From positions 1 through 64,000 of the forward strand of contig CACWJA010000002.1 of NCBI GenBank assembly GCA_902761145.1: a stretch of DNA of 64,000 nt, read 5' to 3'. Below, in pieces: positions 7,957 through 16,628 of the stretch (positions are counted from its first letter, which is position 1; each line of letters opens with the position of its first letter). Position numbers and translations under genes: made by a program. Source of the stretch: an uncultured bacterium (GTDB lineage: Bacteria; Patescibacteriota; Saccharimonadia; Saccharimonadales; Saccharimonadaceae). A model generated the notes under the pieces. The model worked only from the letters and a program-made list of their open reading frames with translations. It had not been told where the DNA came from and searched no databases.

Positions 7957-8596
7957 CATAAAAAAGATTGCGCAGAACGTAGGCACAAGTATATTTGTGG
8001 TGCCAGATGGCGAAGAGGTGGAATTAAAGAACTCTTTGTTGTTGCGCCCAGAAGGAAAAAATGTAATTACGATAGAACAAGTGCGAGAAGTAATAAGCAG
8101 GATCAGTACACGGCAGATTGACGATATTTTTGTAGTGATACGACCTGCGGAACAATTAGGTGAGGAGGCGGCGAATGCGCTGCTAAAGCATCTGGAAGAG
8201 CCAGGGGATAGAGCGCATTTTGTACTAGTAACTGATAAAGTATCGCAGATATTGCCAACAATACTTAGTCGTGCGGTGATATATTTTTTACGGACGGAAT
8301 GGCGAGTGGATGGTGCTATAATGGCTAGCGACAAAGACAAAGCACTTGCTAAAAGATTGATGGCTGCAAAAGCGAGTGAATTGGTGGACGTGGCAGAGGA
8401 AATTACAAAAAAGAAAGATGGCGTGAGGGCCTATGCGATGAGTATTTTGGGTATAGCTATTGAAATGGCCTATAAGACTTATCTAATGACGGGGAAGGAT
8501 GCCTTTTTGATAAAAATCCCAAAATTATTGCAGGCTTATGATGGTATAAGTAAGAATGGCAATGTGAAATTGCAAATTGTATCCAACTTGTGTTAA
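7934..8596 (+). CDS. DNA polymerase III delta'-like subunit (clamp-loader type)
   Basis: The protein (220 aa) contains VREVISRIS, then ISTRQIDDIFVVIRPAEQ and EAANALLKHLEEP, the sensor region typical of delta'/HolB. The AAA+ fold is incomplete at the N-terminus: no Walker A is seen, as expected for delta', and the protein is shorter than usual delta' (about 300 aa). It probably helps load the sliding clamp. The start at 7934 follows GGGGAA within the end of the upstream RluA gene; a longer start at 7904 is possible. The pairing with an RluA gene gives no functional hint. Confidence 0.75.
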   Translation: MFFDKLSDIKKIAQNVGTSIFVVPDGEEVELKNSLLLRPEGKNVITIEQVREVISRISTRQIDDIFVVIRPAEQLGEEAANALLKHLEEPGDRAHFVLVTDKVSQILPTILSRAVIYFLRTEWRVDGAIMASDKDKALAKRLMAAKASELVDVAEEITKKKDGVRAYAMSILGIAIEMAYKTYLMTGKDAFLIKIPKLLQAYDGISKNGNVKLQIVSNLC

Positions 8597-8605
8597 AATA
8601 GTGGT

Positions 8606-9382
8606 ATGATTGGTGTACTTGCCATATTGGTTTTTACTATGTATCTTACCTTCTTTTTTCCTGTGGAAGCAAAGAAAGAAAAGACTGAGGAAAAATCTCC
8701 AAAATATACCGCACAAATGAAGAGGCTGTGGCAAATTGCTCAGACTTCTATGAAAGAGCGTAAACCTTCTCGCGCAGAGAAAGCTTTGCTTACTATATTG
8801 AAGTTTGATGAGAAGAATGCAGCGGCTTATAACAGGCTTGGCATATTGTATGCTAAGGGCCAGAAATATGACGAGGCTGTAGAATGTTTCGAAATAGCGC
8901 AATCTTTGGATAATAACCCTGCTTCTATACATAATGCGGGGCTGATATATCTGGAGGTGGGTGCATACGAAAAAGCAGCAATGGCTTTTGAGCAGGCGAT
9001 TGCACTTGAAGGTGATGTTCCGGCGCGGTACATTGCTCTCGCTAAAGCGGAGGAAAAAATGGGCCGCACCAAGAAAGCCATTGAGGCTTTGGAGGATGCT
9101 TATGAACTGGACCCAAAAACGGCTACTCTTAGACAAATTTTGGCGATTTATGAGGCCGCTGGCAACGAAGAAGCGGCAATGGCGACAACAGCGCGCATAG
9201 AGGCGCAGATTATAAAAGAGAATGCGGCAAAAGCCAAACGTGCTACTCAGAAAGGTCGTAAGACAAATACTGCAACAAAGGCTGGCGCAAGAGCCGTAAA
9301 GAAAGTCGTGACCAAGCCGGTAAGGGCTACTAGGGCTACATCAAAGATTATAAAACAACACGTCGGAAGAAAACGTGTATAA
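8606..9382 (+). CDS. Membrane-anchored TPR-repeat protein with basic tail
   Basis: The 258-aa protein has one N-terminal membrane helix (residues 3-19), tetratricopeptide repeats across about residues 60-195 (A..YNRLGILY..QKYDEAVECF and similar), and a C-terminal tail of about 50 residues rich in Lys, Arg, Ala and Thr. TPR domains hold protein partners; the basic tail could bind nucleic acid or acidic polymers. TAAAAT lies 6 nt before the ATG, so the transcript is probably leaderless. The precise function is unknown. Confidence 0.85.
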   Translation: MIGVLAILVFTMYLTFFFPVEAKKEKTEEKSPKYTAQMKRLWQIAQTSMKERKPSRAEKALLTILKFDEKNAAAYNRLGILYAKGQKYDEAVECFEIAQSLDNNPASIHNAGLIYLEVGAYEKAAMAFEQAIALEGDVPARYIALAKAEEKMGRTKKAIEALEDAYELDPKTATLRQILAIYEAAGNEEAAMATTARIEAQIIKENAAKAKRATQKGRKTNTATKAGARAVKKVVTKPVRATRATSKIIKQHVGRKRV

Positions 9383-9417
9383 TAGTATTGTTGTCTTAAT
9401 TTAAAGAGAGGGTAAAA

Positions 9418-10647
9418 ATGAAACATGAGATAAAGTGTCCAAAATGTGGCGAGGTTTTTGCGATTGACGAGTCTAGCTATGCTGAAATACAAAACCAAGT
9501 AAGAAACAATGAATTTGACCTAGAGGTAGAGAGTAGATTACATGCTATAAAAGAATCTAATAGAAAGGATCTTGAGATAGTAAAGCAAAAGACGGCTGGA
9601 CTATATGAGCGAAAGTTAGACGAGAAAAATCAGGAGATGCTCGAAGTCAAGAATCATCTAGAAAATAAGATTCGTGATTTGCAAACAAAACTCGATAATG
9701 CTAAGGTGGAGCAGCAACTGGCGGTAGAGCTTGCGACTAAGCAAGTAGAGAAGAATTTAAATGAGTCAAAATTAAGCCTTAAGACAATGGCTATTGAAAA
9801 ACAGAATGAATTACTGGCGCTGGAGGATAGATATAAATACAAAATAGAGCAGCTTGTTACAGAGCGGGATTTTTATAAGGATTTGAAGCAGCAACTAAGT
9901 ACCAAGATGGTAGGGGAGACTCTAGAACAACATTGCGAAAGAGAGTTTAATAAAATACGTGCGGCTGGGTTTAAGAATGCATATTTTGGTAAGGATAATG
10001 ATGCCAGGAGTGGCAGTAAGGGAGACTTTATTTATCGTGAATGCGATGATGATGGCAATGAAATCATAAGTATAATGTTTGAGATGAAGAATGAAAACGA
10101 GACTACTGCTACTAAGCATAAAAATGAGCATTTTTTTAAGGAGCTAGACAAAGACCGCAATGAAAAAAAGTGTGAGTATGCTGTGCTGGTGTCTTTGCTG
10201 GAGCTAGATAATGATTATTACAATGCGGGCATTGTGGATGTATCGTATCAAAGCGGTTTTAATAAAATGTACGTGGTGAGGCCACAGTGCTTTATTCCTA
10301 TTATCACGATACTACGTAATGCGGCGCTCAATACTATAGAAGCGAAAGCTGAGTTGGCCCAAATAAGAAATCAGAATATTGATATCACTAATTTTGAAGC
10401 AAGATTAAATCAGTTTAAAGAGAAATTTGCCTTGAACTCTGATCGGGCTACGACAAACTTTAAGAAAGCCATAGAAGATATAGATAAGAGTATTAAAAAC
10501 CTGGAAGATACGAAAGAGGCATTGCTCAGAACTATAAAGAATTTTGATGCGGCTAATAACAAACTTGATGATCTAACCATAAAACGTTTGACGCGAGGGA
10601 ATAAGACTATGGCCAAGAAATTTGAGGATCTAAAAACTGGCGTATAA
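9418..10647 (+). CDS. DUF2130 family coiled-coil protein
   Basis: The start MKHEIKCPKCGEVFAIDE has a CxxC knuckle, followed by a long coiled coil (about residues 30-165) and the globular DUF2130 domain with GSKGDFIYRE and IMFEMKNE (about 175-330), then a second helical segment to residue 409. The globular part resembles restriction-endonuclease-like folds, so a DNA-related role has been proposed for the family, but none is proven. A TATAAT at the end of the TPR gene and an SD (GAGAGGG) 5-6 nt before ATG indicate its own led transcript. Confidence 0.85.
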   Translation: MKHEIKCPKCGEVFAIDESSYAEIQNQVRNNEFDLEVESRLHAIKESNRKDLEIVKQKTAGLYERKLDEKNQEMLEVKNHLENKIRDLQTKLDNAKVEQQLAVELATKQVEKNLNESKLSLKTMAIEKQNELLALEDRYKYKIEQLVTERDFYKDLKQQLSTKMVGETLEQHCEREFNKIRAAGFKNAYFGKDNDARSGSKGDFIYRECDDDGNEIISIMFEMKNENETTATKHKNEHFFKELDKDRNEKKCEYAVLVSLLELDNDYYNAGIVDVSYQSGFNKMYVVRPQCFIPIITILRNAALNTIEAKAELAQIRNQNIDITNFEARLNQFKEKFALNSDRATTNFKKAIEDIDKSIKNLEDTKEALLRTIKNFDAANNKLDDLTIKRLTRGNKTMAKKFEDLKTGV

Positions 10648-10649
10648 AA

Positions 10650-10702
10650 TGGTGTTAGGAGCAGAATTAGATCGGTGCTTTCTTTGTGCGCATCGCGTCT
10701 AA
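10650..10702 (-). repeat. Orphan M-element fragment
   Basis: The first 20 bases (TGGTGTTAGGAGCAGAATTA) match about three quarters of the tRNA-Tyr-linked element at 15346. The following GCGCATCGCGTCTAA resembles its GGGCGTCGTCTCAA block. The large palindrome is missing and no tRNA is adjacent, so it looks like a decayed remnant. The rest of this gap, up to 10910, holds only the next promoter and a weak inverted repeat. Confidence 0.35.
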
Positions 10703-10910
10703 TGGATAAGGAAATACTAAAAAAACATCGAGACGGTATCTGTTAATTTGAATTTGTTGTACCCTGGTGATAGAAATCGAAATTATATTGAAACAAGACT
10801 CAATGGACAATTATTATCTATCAAATCTTGTTTTCATTGGAGGGTACTTTTCAAGCCTAGTTTATAGTATGTCTAAAAGGCTGTGCTATAATAATGATGA
10901 AAGGAAAAAT

Positions 10911-11762
10911 ATGTCTAAAGAAAAATTTGGCGGGAACAATACCGATAATATAGCACGTGAAACAGCTTGGGACACGTTAGCTAAATTAAATCAAGAAAAT
11001 CCAAACGAGCCGAGAGAGGTGCCGAAAGGATCATCTGAGGAGTTTAAGAGTGAATCTAAGACGTATCGGAAAATTGGAGAAGAATTATATCCAGAATTAA
11101 CTGAAGGGGCGAAAGAGAAAATGGGAATACGTGATGGGCAGGATTTGGGGGAAGCGATGCAGGAAAAGTCGTCTTGGGATAAACAGGTAAGCGATGCGGC
11201 TGGTGGTATAGATGAGTATGTTTCGGCATTGGATGATAGGTTACGTCGAACTGCAGAAAACGAGATGTGGAATATTGATGGTAGCAGAACGGAGCTTGGA
11301 TTGAATTATGATAGGAGACTTGCGTTTGACGAGAAAAGTTTGGAAGAACGAAGAGAGATTTTCTTTAATTTTCTTGGTAGCTTAATAGAAGTAGATGGTA
11401 ATTCTATATGGAACCCTGCTAAAAAGAAGGAAGTAAGCACTTTAGAAGCTTTAGTGTATATAGCTGCAGACATGGATGTACCAAAGGTGAATTTTATTGG
11501 GCATACACAAGAAGATTTGAAAAATGCCGCTACAGCACAATATATGGACAAGATATTAAAAGATGAGAAGAGCTTTGAAGAAATAAAAAGTGGCCCAACC
11601 TACAGAATGATTCAACGAGCCGTAGAGGTTTGGAAGGATGATAAGGACGGAAGATATAAGCCTGTTGATGACGACTGCGATGGCCGTAAAACGTCATTGT
11701 ATAAAGAAGTAAGTAAATTACTGTCCGATAAAGAAACAGAAAGACCTTTTGGCGAAGAATAA
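10911..11762 (+). CDS. Soluble acidic protein of unknown function
   Basis: I do not recognise this 283-aa protein. It is strongly hydrophilic and charged (many Glu, Asp and Lys), predicted to be helical, with no signal peptide and no membrane segment. It contains a central WNIDGSRTELGLNYDRR stretch and a DDCDG motif near the C-terminus. The ATG at 10911 is preferred because GAAAGGA lies just before it and a TATAAT is 17 nt upstream; an upstream in-frame extension to 10767 would cross this promoter. A perfect 14-bp hairpin follows. Confidence 0.75.
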   Translation: MSKEKFGGNNTDNIARETAWDTLAKLNQENPNEPREVPKGSSEEFKSESKTYRKIGEELYPELTEGAKEKMGIRDGQDLGEAMQEKSSWDKQVSDAAGGIDEYVSALDDRLRRTAENEMWNIDGSRTELGLNYDRRLAFDEKSLEERREIFFNFLGSLIEVDGNSIWNPAKKKEVSTLEALVYIAADMDVPKVNFIGHTQEDLKNAATAQYMDKILKDEKSFEEIKSGPTYRMIQRAVEVWKDDKDGRYKPVDDDCDGRKTSLYKEVSKLLSDKETERPFGEE

Positions 11763-11782
11763 ATTGGGATTGCTATGAGACT

Positions 11783-11819
11783 AATAAATAACTACCAGCT
11801 AAGCAGGTAGTTATTTATT
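11783..11819 (+). terminator. Perfect 14-bp hairpin after the unknown soluble protein
   Basis: AATAAATAACTACC and GGTAGTTATTTATT pair perfectly around a 9-nt loop. The AT-rich base of the stem replaces a separate U-tract. It is probably the terminator of the upstream gene. Confidence 0.7.
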
Positions 11820-11975
11820 GGCGTGGCAAGCCTCTTACTTACCAAAAGTACCCATGGATGCTTACTGACACAAAAGGTTTCTGTCGAGCGTTGGTTCGCG
11901 GATTTAAAATTAATGTTAGTGTTGTGTTTGCTTCCTACAGTGGCGAATCTACAGTCTGTGGCTTATCTGATAATA
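11820..11975 (-). repeat. Degenerate orphan M-element
   Basis: The stretch GCTTCCTACAGTGGCGAATC and the following CTACAGTCTGTGGCTTATC align with the M-element at 15346 (TCTTCTACGATGGGCGAACC, CTACGGTTCGTGACCTACC). The AT palindrome has decayed to GGATTTAAAATTAATGTTAG. No tRNA is next to it. It is either a decayed copy or one whose tRNA was lost. Confidence 0.45.
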
Positions 11976-12050
11976 TTAATGATTAGATAGATAGTAATTA
12001 AAATGTCAAAAAACCATAACAAAATTAGCATAATTTTAATATCACCATGC

Positions 12051-12143
12051 TATAATCATAAGTAATATACAATCTTCATGGGAGTGATTGTTGCATGAAG
12101 TATGGTTATAAAAATAATATAAAAAAAGAGGTTATACATAACT
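12051..12143 (+). promoter_or_regulatory. Promoter and structured 5' leader of adhesin B
   Basis: TATAAT at 12051-12056 implies an mRNA leader of about 80 nt, unusually long for this window. It contains a hairpin (CTTCATG with CATGAAG, 13-nt loop, 12074-12100) and a purine-rich AAGAGG about 12 nt before the ATG. The third adhesin paralogue has a similar distant SD (AGGAGGAG) and the same ATAACTATGGC start context. Confidence 0.55.
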
Positions 12144-14915
12144 ATGGCTACTAATATTAAAATTAATATCGTAGAGCCAGGTACTCCACCTAGCCCTACA
12201 CCAATAGATCCTACCATAGACCCCTCTGTTCCGAACACAGGCTTATTCATTCATGGCATAGGTACTCCAGAAGCTACTGTCATAGTAAGTGTAGCATTAG
12301 TATTAGTCATAGTAAGTATAGTACTAACTGCCTATATGTATAGGCGTCACAAGAAAGCTGGTAAAGTCACTAAGCTAGTCCATATCATAGACCAAACTAA
12401 AGCCGTAATAAAAGCCAAGAAGCGTATTACTGTAGGCCTAGCTGCTATAGCCCTCCTAATATCAGCTGGTACCTTTATGACTCTAACCAAAAATGGCGTA
12501 AATGCAACAGACGCAGACAACCAAATAGAAAATGAAGCTGGCCTTACTGTAAGCACGAGTGACCAAGAATTAACCATAGAAGTAGGTGATGAACCAGTCT
12601 TTGCCGTCCTTCCAGTACAAGTAACTGTAGAAGAAGCAACACAGGCGGGTTATACACTAACTGTCTATACAGACAACACTGACTTGGTATCTACTACTAA
12701 TCCTAATAACAAGATCCCTATGGAAGGAGATGAACTAACTACACTAGAAGACAATACATGGGGACTAGCATTAGATAATGAACCAGAAGCTAAAGATAAC
12801 AAAGTATACACCACCCTATCTACAGACCAAGATAATCCTACACTAATCACGGACAAGGATTATGAAGCTACAGAAGCTAATGATACTACTATTATCTACT
12901 ATGGTTTCTATATTACTCCAGATGTCCCATATGGCACATATACTAGTGCGGAAGTGGAGTATGAAGCAACCCAAATCAGAACAGATTTAGTTACGGTGAT
13001 ATTCGATGGTAATGGCCTGTATTTTAATGGTGACGAGGGTCAGATTAGTAATGTCATGCAATATACCACGAATCCTGCTGATAATATTATTGTTCGTTCA
13101 TCTAACATAGACAGCGAAGGCAACCAAACTGGTAAATATGGTGAGGAGCAGCGCCCGGAAAGCATTACCATACCTGGAGCCAGTACAATAAAAGCAAATA
13201 TAAGATATGGTATTACTGCCAATACGGCTGGGATAATGATAGTTGAGGGAATTTGGGACGATAACTGGGATGTTATTCCTGAAAACATGGTGATGTTTTA
13301 TTCTGAGGAAGAAAACCTATCTGGTACAGAAGAGTATACTTTTAATGGCGATACCGTGACTATATTTTCAGAGATTTGGGACCTTCCAGAAGATGGATAT
13401 GACTACGGCTACTATATAACGGTTACTGGCTATGACGCTGATGGTAATGTTGTTTATCCTACGACTAAAAAACTGGCATCTGGCGTGTATTTAACCCCAA
13501 TTTCTAATTTGCCTTATGTATTTTTAGGTTGGAGTGAGGACAAATATGCTACAGAGCCAACATATACTACAGGAGAAGAGATAGAGGAAGGATCGTATCT
13601 CGCGCCGGGTGATACCGTTACGTTATATGCTATATGGCAAAAAGCTATAGAGTTGTCTTTTGAAGGGAATGGTAATGATGGCGGAGAAGCGATAGCTAAC
13701 ATGATTGTTCCAGTAGGAGAGATCATTACTCTTCCAGGGAATACATATACTAAAGAAGGGTATAGCTTTATGGGCTGGAATACAGAGGTAGATGGTAGCG
13801 GGCAGACCTATGCAAACGAAGCAGATTTCATTGCTTCGGCAGATTCTGAATGTGCTTATGCTACGCTTTATGCTCAGTGGGAATTGCTACCGGAAGATCT
13901 TACTTTTACCGCTGGTAACCATATTGATACTCTAATAGTAGCAGATAGTAGCAATAGCTACAAACCATTTTATATTACTTCTGCTAGCATAAACAGGTCT
14001 ATATCTTTTACTGCTCCAGTGGAAGGCACGAAATACATAATCACTGTAGTTCCAAAGCCAGGCTATGTTCTTAGCTCTGATTCTACCCGTAGTTCTTACG
14101 TAGAAGATTATTCTACTGGTACACTAGCTAGCAAGACTCTCCTAACTACTACCTATACGGTAGGTAATGCCGGAGACAACATTACTATTTCAGCAGCTCA
14201 AGCCGGTAGCGACTCTATTCATCCAGCTTACGCTAGCATGCAAAACCTTGCTATTTCTCAATGCCCGGCCTACACAAGCGCAACACAAGGTATTAATGTC
14301 ACAGATACAAGAGATAATAAATCTTATACCGTAGCTAAATTCGGCAACTATTGTTATATGTTAAGCAATTTAAGATTAGATGGTAGCACTAACGGTAATA
14401 CGGTTATACTAACTTCAGACGCTTCCGAGATAACGTCTGGCGCTAGTTTCACTATGCCCAATCAAAATACTTGGACCAGTAGCCTTCAAAATCACTATTG
14501 TGAAGCCAAAATGCGTTATATTAATGGTGAATACTACTACAACTGGTATGCAGCTAAAGCCAATCCTACTTCGGGTATAACTAGTTCTAACTCATGTGCT
14601 ACACCTGCACGAGACGATGCATCCCTCGGCTCTATTTGTCCAGCGGGGTGGAAATTACCTACTTACCACGACATAGGTGAGACTACTCTTTGGAATAATG
14701 GCACTAACCCAGGTATGCTGTCCACTACCGGCGACTTCGTCTCCGGTTCTCAGTATGGTGTTGGTATTCAGGCGTTCTGGTGGTCTAATAGAAAGTCCAG
14801 TATTTATGGTGACATTTTTAGTGCAAATTATCTTTACTTTAGCGGTGAGTATACCAACATTAGTTTTGTCGAAAAGTATGTTGGGCACTCAGTGCGATGT
14901 ATGCGTAGTAATTAG
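12144..14915 (+). CDS. FISUMP/InlB-repeat surface adhesin B
   Basis: This complete 923-aa paralogue shows the family's full N-terminus: MATNIKINIVEPG, a Pro/Asp-rich stretch, VPNTG (29-33), a hydrophobic helix (43-66), RRHKK, a basic loop, a second helix (96-115) and V-N-A, a plausible signal peptidase I site. The ectodomain has a beta-rich region (about 125-280), InlB-like repeats (VIFDGNGLYFN; LSFEGNGNDGG...LYAQW, about 505-580) and one divergent C-terminal FISUMP domain (VTDTRDNKSYTVAKF, CPAGWKLP, HSVRCM). It probably acts as an adhesin. Its C-terminus is not close to the variable regions of paralogues A and C. Confidence 0.9.
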   Translation: MATNIKINIVEPGTPPSPTPIDPTIDPSVPNTGLFIHGIGTPEATVIVSVALVLVIVSIVLTAYMYRRHKKAGKVTKLVHIIDQTKAVIKAKKRITVGLAAIALLISAGTFMTLTKNGVNATDADNQIENEAGLTVSTSDQELTIEVGDEPVFAVLPVQVTVEEATQAGYTLTVYTDNTDLVSTTNPNNKIPMEGDELTTLEDNTWGLALDNEPEAKDNKVYTTLSTDQDNPTLITDKDYEATEANDTTIIYYGFYITPDVPYGTYTSAEVEYEATQIRTDLVTVIFDGNGLYFNGDEGQISNVMQYTTNPADNIIVRSSNIDSEGNQTGKYGEEQRPESITIPGASTIKANIRYGITANTAGIMIVEGIWDDNWDVIPENMVMFYSEEENLSGTEEYTFNGDTVTIFSEIWDLPEDGYDYGYYITVTGYDADGNVVYPTTKKLASGVYLTPISNLPYVFLGWSEDKYATEPTYTTGEEIEEGSYLAPGDTVTLYAIWQKAIELSFEGNGNDGGEAIANMIVPVGEIITLPGNTYTKEGYSFMGWNTEVDGSGQTYANEADFIASADSECAYATLYAQWELLPEDLTFTAGNHIDTLIVADSSNSYKPFYITSASINRSISFTAPVEGTKYIITVVPKPGYVLSSDSTRSSYVEDYSTGTLASKTLLTTTYTVGNAGDNITISAAQAGSDSIHPAYASMQNLAISQCPAYTSATQGINVTDTRDNKSYTVAKFGNYCYMLSNLRLDGSTNGNTVILTSDASEITSGASFTMPNQNTWTSSLQNHYCEAKMRYINGEYYYNWYAAKANPTSGITSSNSCATPARDDASLGSICPAGWKLPTYHDIGETTLWNNGTNPGMLSTTGDFVSGSQYGVGIQAFWWSNRKSSIYGDIFSANYLYFSGEYTNISFVEKYVGHSVRCMRSN

Positions 14916-15171
14916 TCACTATGTAAGAGAACGTGCCTTGTTTTTGTAAAGGTAGAACACGGCAGAGGATTATGCAAGTGTTGTATAGGCTGGGGCACTT
15001 TTGAAATACAGTCAATAAATAGACCATATAATAGTCGTTTTTTCATCGCTTAATTTATGTCAATAGCTATACTAGATGAGGAATAAGTACTTGGAATTGA
15101 ATTGTGTGTTGTGAAAAAATATTATTACAAATTAGTGTTATTAATAGGATAGCTAGAAGGAAAGAGCAGTT
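14916..15171 (+). other. Non-coding gap after adhesin B
   Basis: I see no gene, tRNA or repeat here. It holds scattered -10-like AT-rich boxes (for example TATAATAG near 15023) and ends with the GAAGGAAAG ribosome-binding site of the small ORF at 15172. Confidence 0.4.
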
Positions 15172-15306
15172 ATGAAAGAATTAAGTAAGGATTTAAGAAT
15201 TGATGGTCGAACTATACAATTTACCCCTATTAAGTATCTTGTTCCTATTGCTGAAACATATCCCGAATTAAAAGAACAATTTGAACTTGCTCGAACTGAC
15301 TCATAA
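15172..15306 (+). CDS. Small hypothetical protein, 44 aa
   Basis: This short ORF starts MKELSKDLRIDGRTIQFTP and ends LARTDS. It has a good SD (GAAGGAAAG) 8 nt before ATG and is followed by a GACCTC/GAGG hairpin. The protein is soluble, with a predicted beta hairpin followed by a helix. It matches no family I recognise. It may be a remnant of a larger gene, since the region around it is full of non-coding elements. Confidence 0.45.
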   Translation: MKELSKDLRIDGRTIQFTPIKYLVPIAETYPELKEQFELARTDS

Positions 15307-15345
15307 CAGATAAAAAAAGACCTCAAAGAGGACTTAAATTCAAGG

Positions 15346-15480
15346 TGGTGCTGGAAGTAGGATTAGACTTTTGCTGGCGCAAAAGCCTTCCATCGGGCGT
15401 CGTCTCAACAAATCTAAAATAAATTTTAGATTTGTGCTCGTCTTCTACGATGGGCGAACCTACGGTTCGTGACCTACCTC
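15346..15480 (-). repeat. M-element copy 3, ends in tRNA-Tyr 3' copy
   Basis: On the minus strand this element follows tRNA-Tyr and ends in TCCTACTTCCAGCACCA, the last 17 nt of that tRNA. It contains a 7-bp hairpin (CTTTTGC-tggc-GCAAAAG), GGGCGTCG, a perfect 13-bp palindrome at 15408-15435 (ACAAATCT... arms) and a CGAACC-gta-GGTTCG hairpin resembling the tRNA-Tyr T-arm. Arm bases differ from copies 1 and 2 in compensating pairs. Confidence 0.72.
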
Positions 15481-15528
15481 GCAATATCAGAAAATAAATA
15501 AAGAGCCTATGGTTCTTTCTTTATTTTC

Positions 15529-15613
15529 TGGTGCTGGAAGTAGGACTCGAACCTACGAAGCCCGAAGGCGAGAGATTTACAGTCTCTTGTCATTGCCACT
15601 AGACGATTCCAGC
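15529..15613 (-). tRNA. tRNA-Tyr(GTA)
   Basis: The acceptor stem GCUGGAA/UUCCAGC, the AGAGA/UCUCU anticodon stem with loop CUGUAAA (anticodon GUA), a long variable arm (GCCUUCGGGC) typical of bacterial tRNA-Tyr, T-arm GUAGG/CCUAC and encoded CCA are all present. An AT-rich inverted repeat (AGAAAATAAA...TTTATTTTCT) directly after it probably terminates transcription. Confidence 0.95.
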
Positions 15614-15699
15614 GCCTAATCTAAGTATATATTATTTACCTTGAAAAATCAACACTTTGGTATTCATTTTTCTGCATAAGTATGATATTATAAGTGTAC

Positions 15700-15775
15700 G
15701 CCGTGATAGCTCAGTTGGTAGAGCGCGTCTATGGTAAAGACGAGGTCACGAGTTCAAATCTCGTTCGCGGCTCCA
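15700..15775 (+). tRNA. tRNA-Thr(GGT)
   Basis: Acceptor GCCGUGA/UCGCGGC, anticodon stem CGUCU/AGACG with loop AUGGUAA (anticodon GGU), T-arm ACGAG/CUCGU and encoded CCA. A -10-like TATTATAAG lies just upstream. A T-run follows CCA directly. No clear 3'-end copy follows, apart from a weak TGCCTCCATTTTGTGG resemblance near 15830. Confidence 0.95.
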
Positions 15776-16073
15776 TTTTTTTGTTTGTGTTTTCTTTTGG
15801 TAAATTGGTTGTTTCGCTCTTTTTTGCCTCCATTTTGTGGTTCTTTTTATATTGTTATTATAGCATAGGCATAGTTTGGTTGAGGTTATGAGCTAATAAT
15901 TGCAGTCAAGAATTACGAACACATTTCCGACCGCAATATTTACTTGGAGAATATCGCTTCTGTGGGCAATAATATTGCTATATAGTCTAGATATATGACA
16001 ATAATAGTAGTGGATATTATGGCGATGTCTCATTATTTTATAGTTTACAAGTCAAAATTTTTACGGTTATCTA
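15776..16073 (+). other. Non-coding gap
   Basis: T-rich sequence directly follows tRNA-Thr and probably terminates it. The stretch TTTTTTGCCTCCATTTTGTGG resembles the tRNA-Thr 3' end plus spacer seen at 24041-24060 and may be a decayed copy. Nothing else is recognisable. Confidence 0.35.
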
Positions 16074-16102
16074 TTGACAATTTTAGCAAAGTGTGCTATA
16101 AT
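16074..16102 (+). promoter_or_regulatory. Consensus promoter of the two-TM small protein
   Basis: TTGACA (16074-16079), a 17-bp spacer and TATAAT (16097-16102) form a near-perfect promoter. The start codon is 32 nt further, with an SD between, so this is an SD-led transcript, unlike most neighbours. Confidence 0.85.
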
Positions 16103-16134
16103 GTAGTTATAAAATTATTACGGAGGTGCAAGTA

Positions 16135-16623
16135 ATGGTACATTTAATTGGCGTTTTGATGATGGTAATAGCAATAATGCTCGTGGCTGCCATTTTGTTT
16201 GTGGTGGTTAGGGCGAAGAAAGGGAAGTCGAAACTATCAAGGGTAGCATTCGGCGTTCTTATAGCGACTTTCGCTGCGTTCTTCGTTGTTATTACAGCGG
16301 TCGTTGTAGCGCACCACTGCGAGGTGGTCGACGTGAATTCGACTACAGAGCATCGCATGGTTCAAACTGACGGCCTGACCGTCGAGACTAAATCTGGTCT
16401 TATCATATTGCAACGAAACGGTGAGGAAATCGGCGAATTTCCTGCCACAGTAGTAAAAAATATGTTCGAGGTCGATGAAGGCGGACGCATCGTCGATCAG
16501 AGTGTGGCCAGAATAAATCTCACCATACGCAAGGCGTCTGTCACCAGGGGTTTTAGGATTTTCGGCGTTTGGGCCGTGGTGGAGTCTTCGGGCTCTTACC
16601 CGGTAGATGTTGTCCTCGATTGA
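16135..16623 (+). CDS. Small membrane protein with C-terminal beta domain, unknown
   Basis: The 162-aa protein has two membrane helices (about residues 3-26 and 36-60) joined by a basic loop, then an extracytoplasmic domain of about 95 residues that looks all-beta (VETKSGLIILQRNGEEIGEF...). The ATG at 16135 is chosen because GGAGG lies 8 nt upstream. A consensus promoter and a perfect terminator make it a single-gene unit. Codon use is richer in C and G third positions than in the flanking genes, which may indicate acquisition. I do not recognise a family. Confidence 0.8.
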   Translation: MVHLIGVLMMVIAIMLVAAILFVVVRAKKGKSKLSRVAFGVLIATFAAFFVVITAVVVAHHCEVVDVNSTTEHRMVQTDGLTVETKSGLIILQRNGEEIGEFPATVVKNMFEVDEGGRIVDQSVARINLTIRKASVTRGFRIFGVWAVVESSGSYPVDVVLD

Positions 16624-16628
16624 CCCTT

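Noticed and set aside
12074-12143. Short upstream ORFs in the adhesin B leader (starting at 12078 and 12095)
   Set aside because: They have no SD and no matching feature in the adhesin C leader; they may be chance ATGs in the hairpin.
15694-15891. ORF over tRNA-Thr(GGT) (VIAQLVERVYGKDEV...)
   Set aside because: It is the tRNA read as protein followed by T-rich non-coding sequence.
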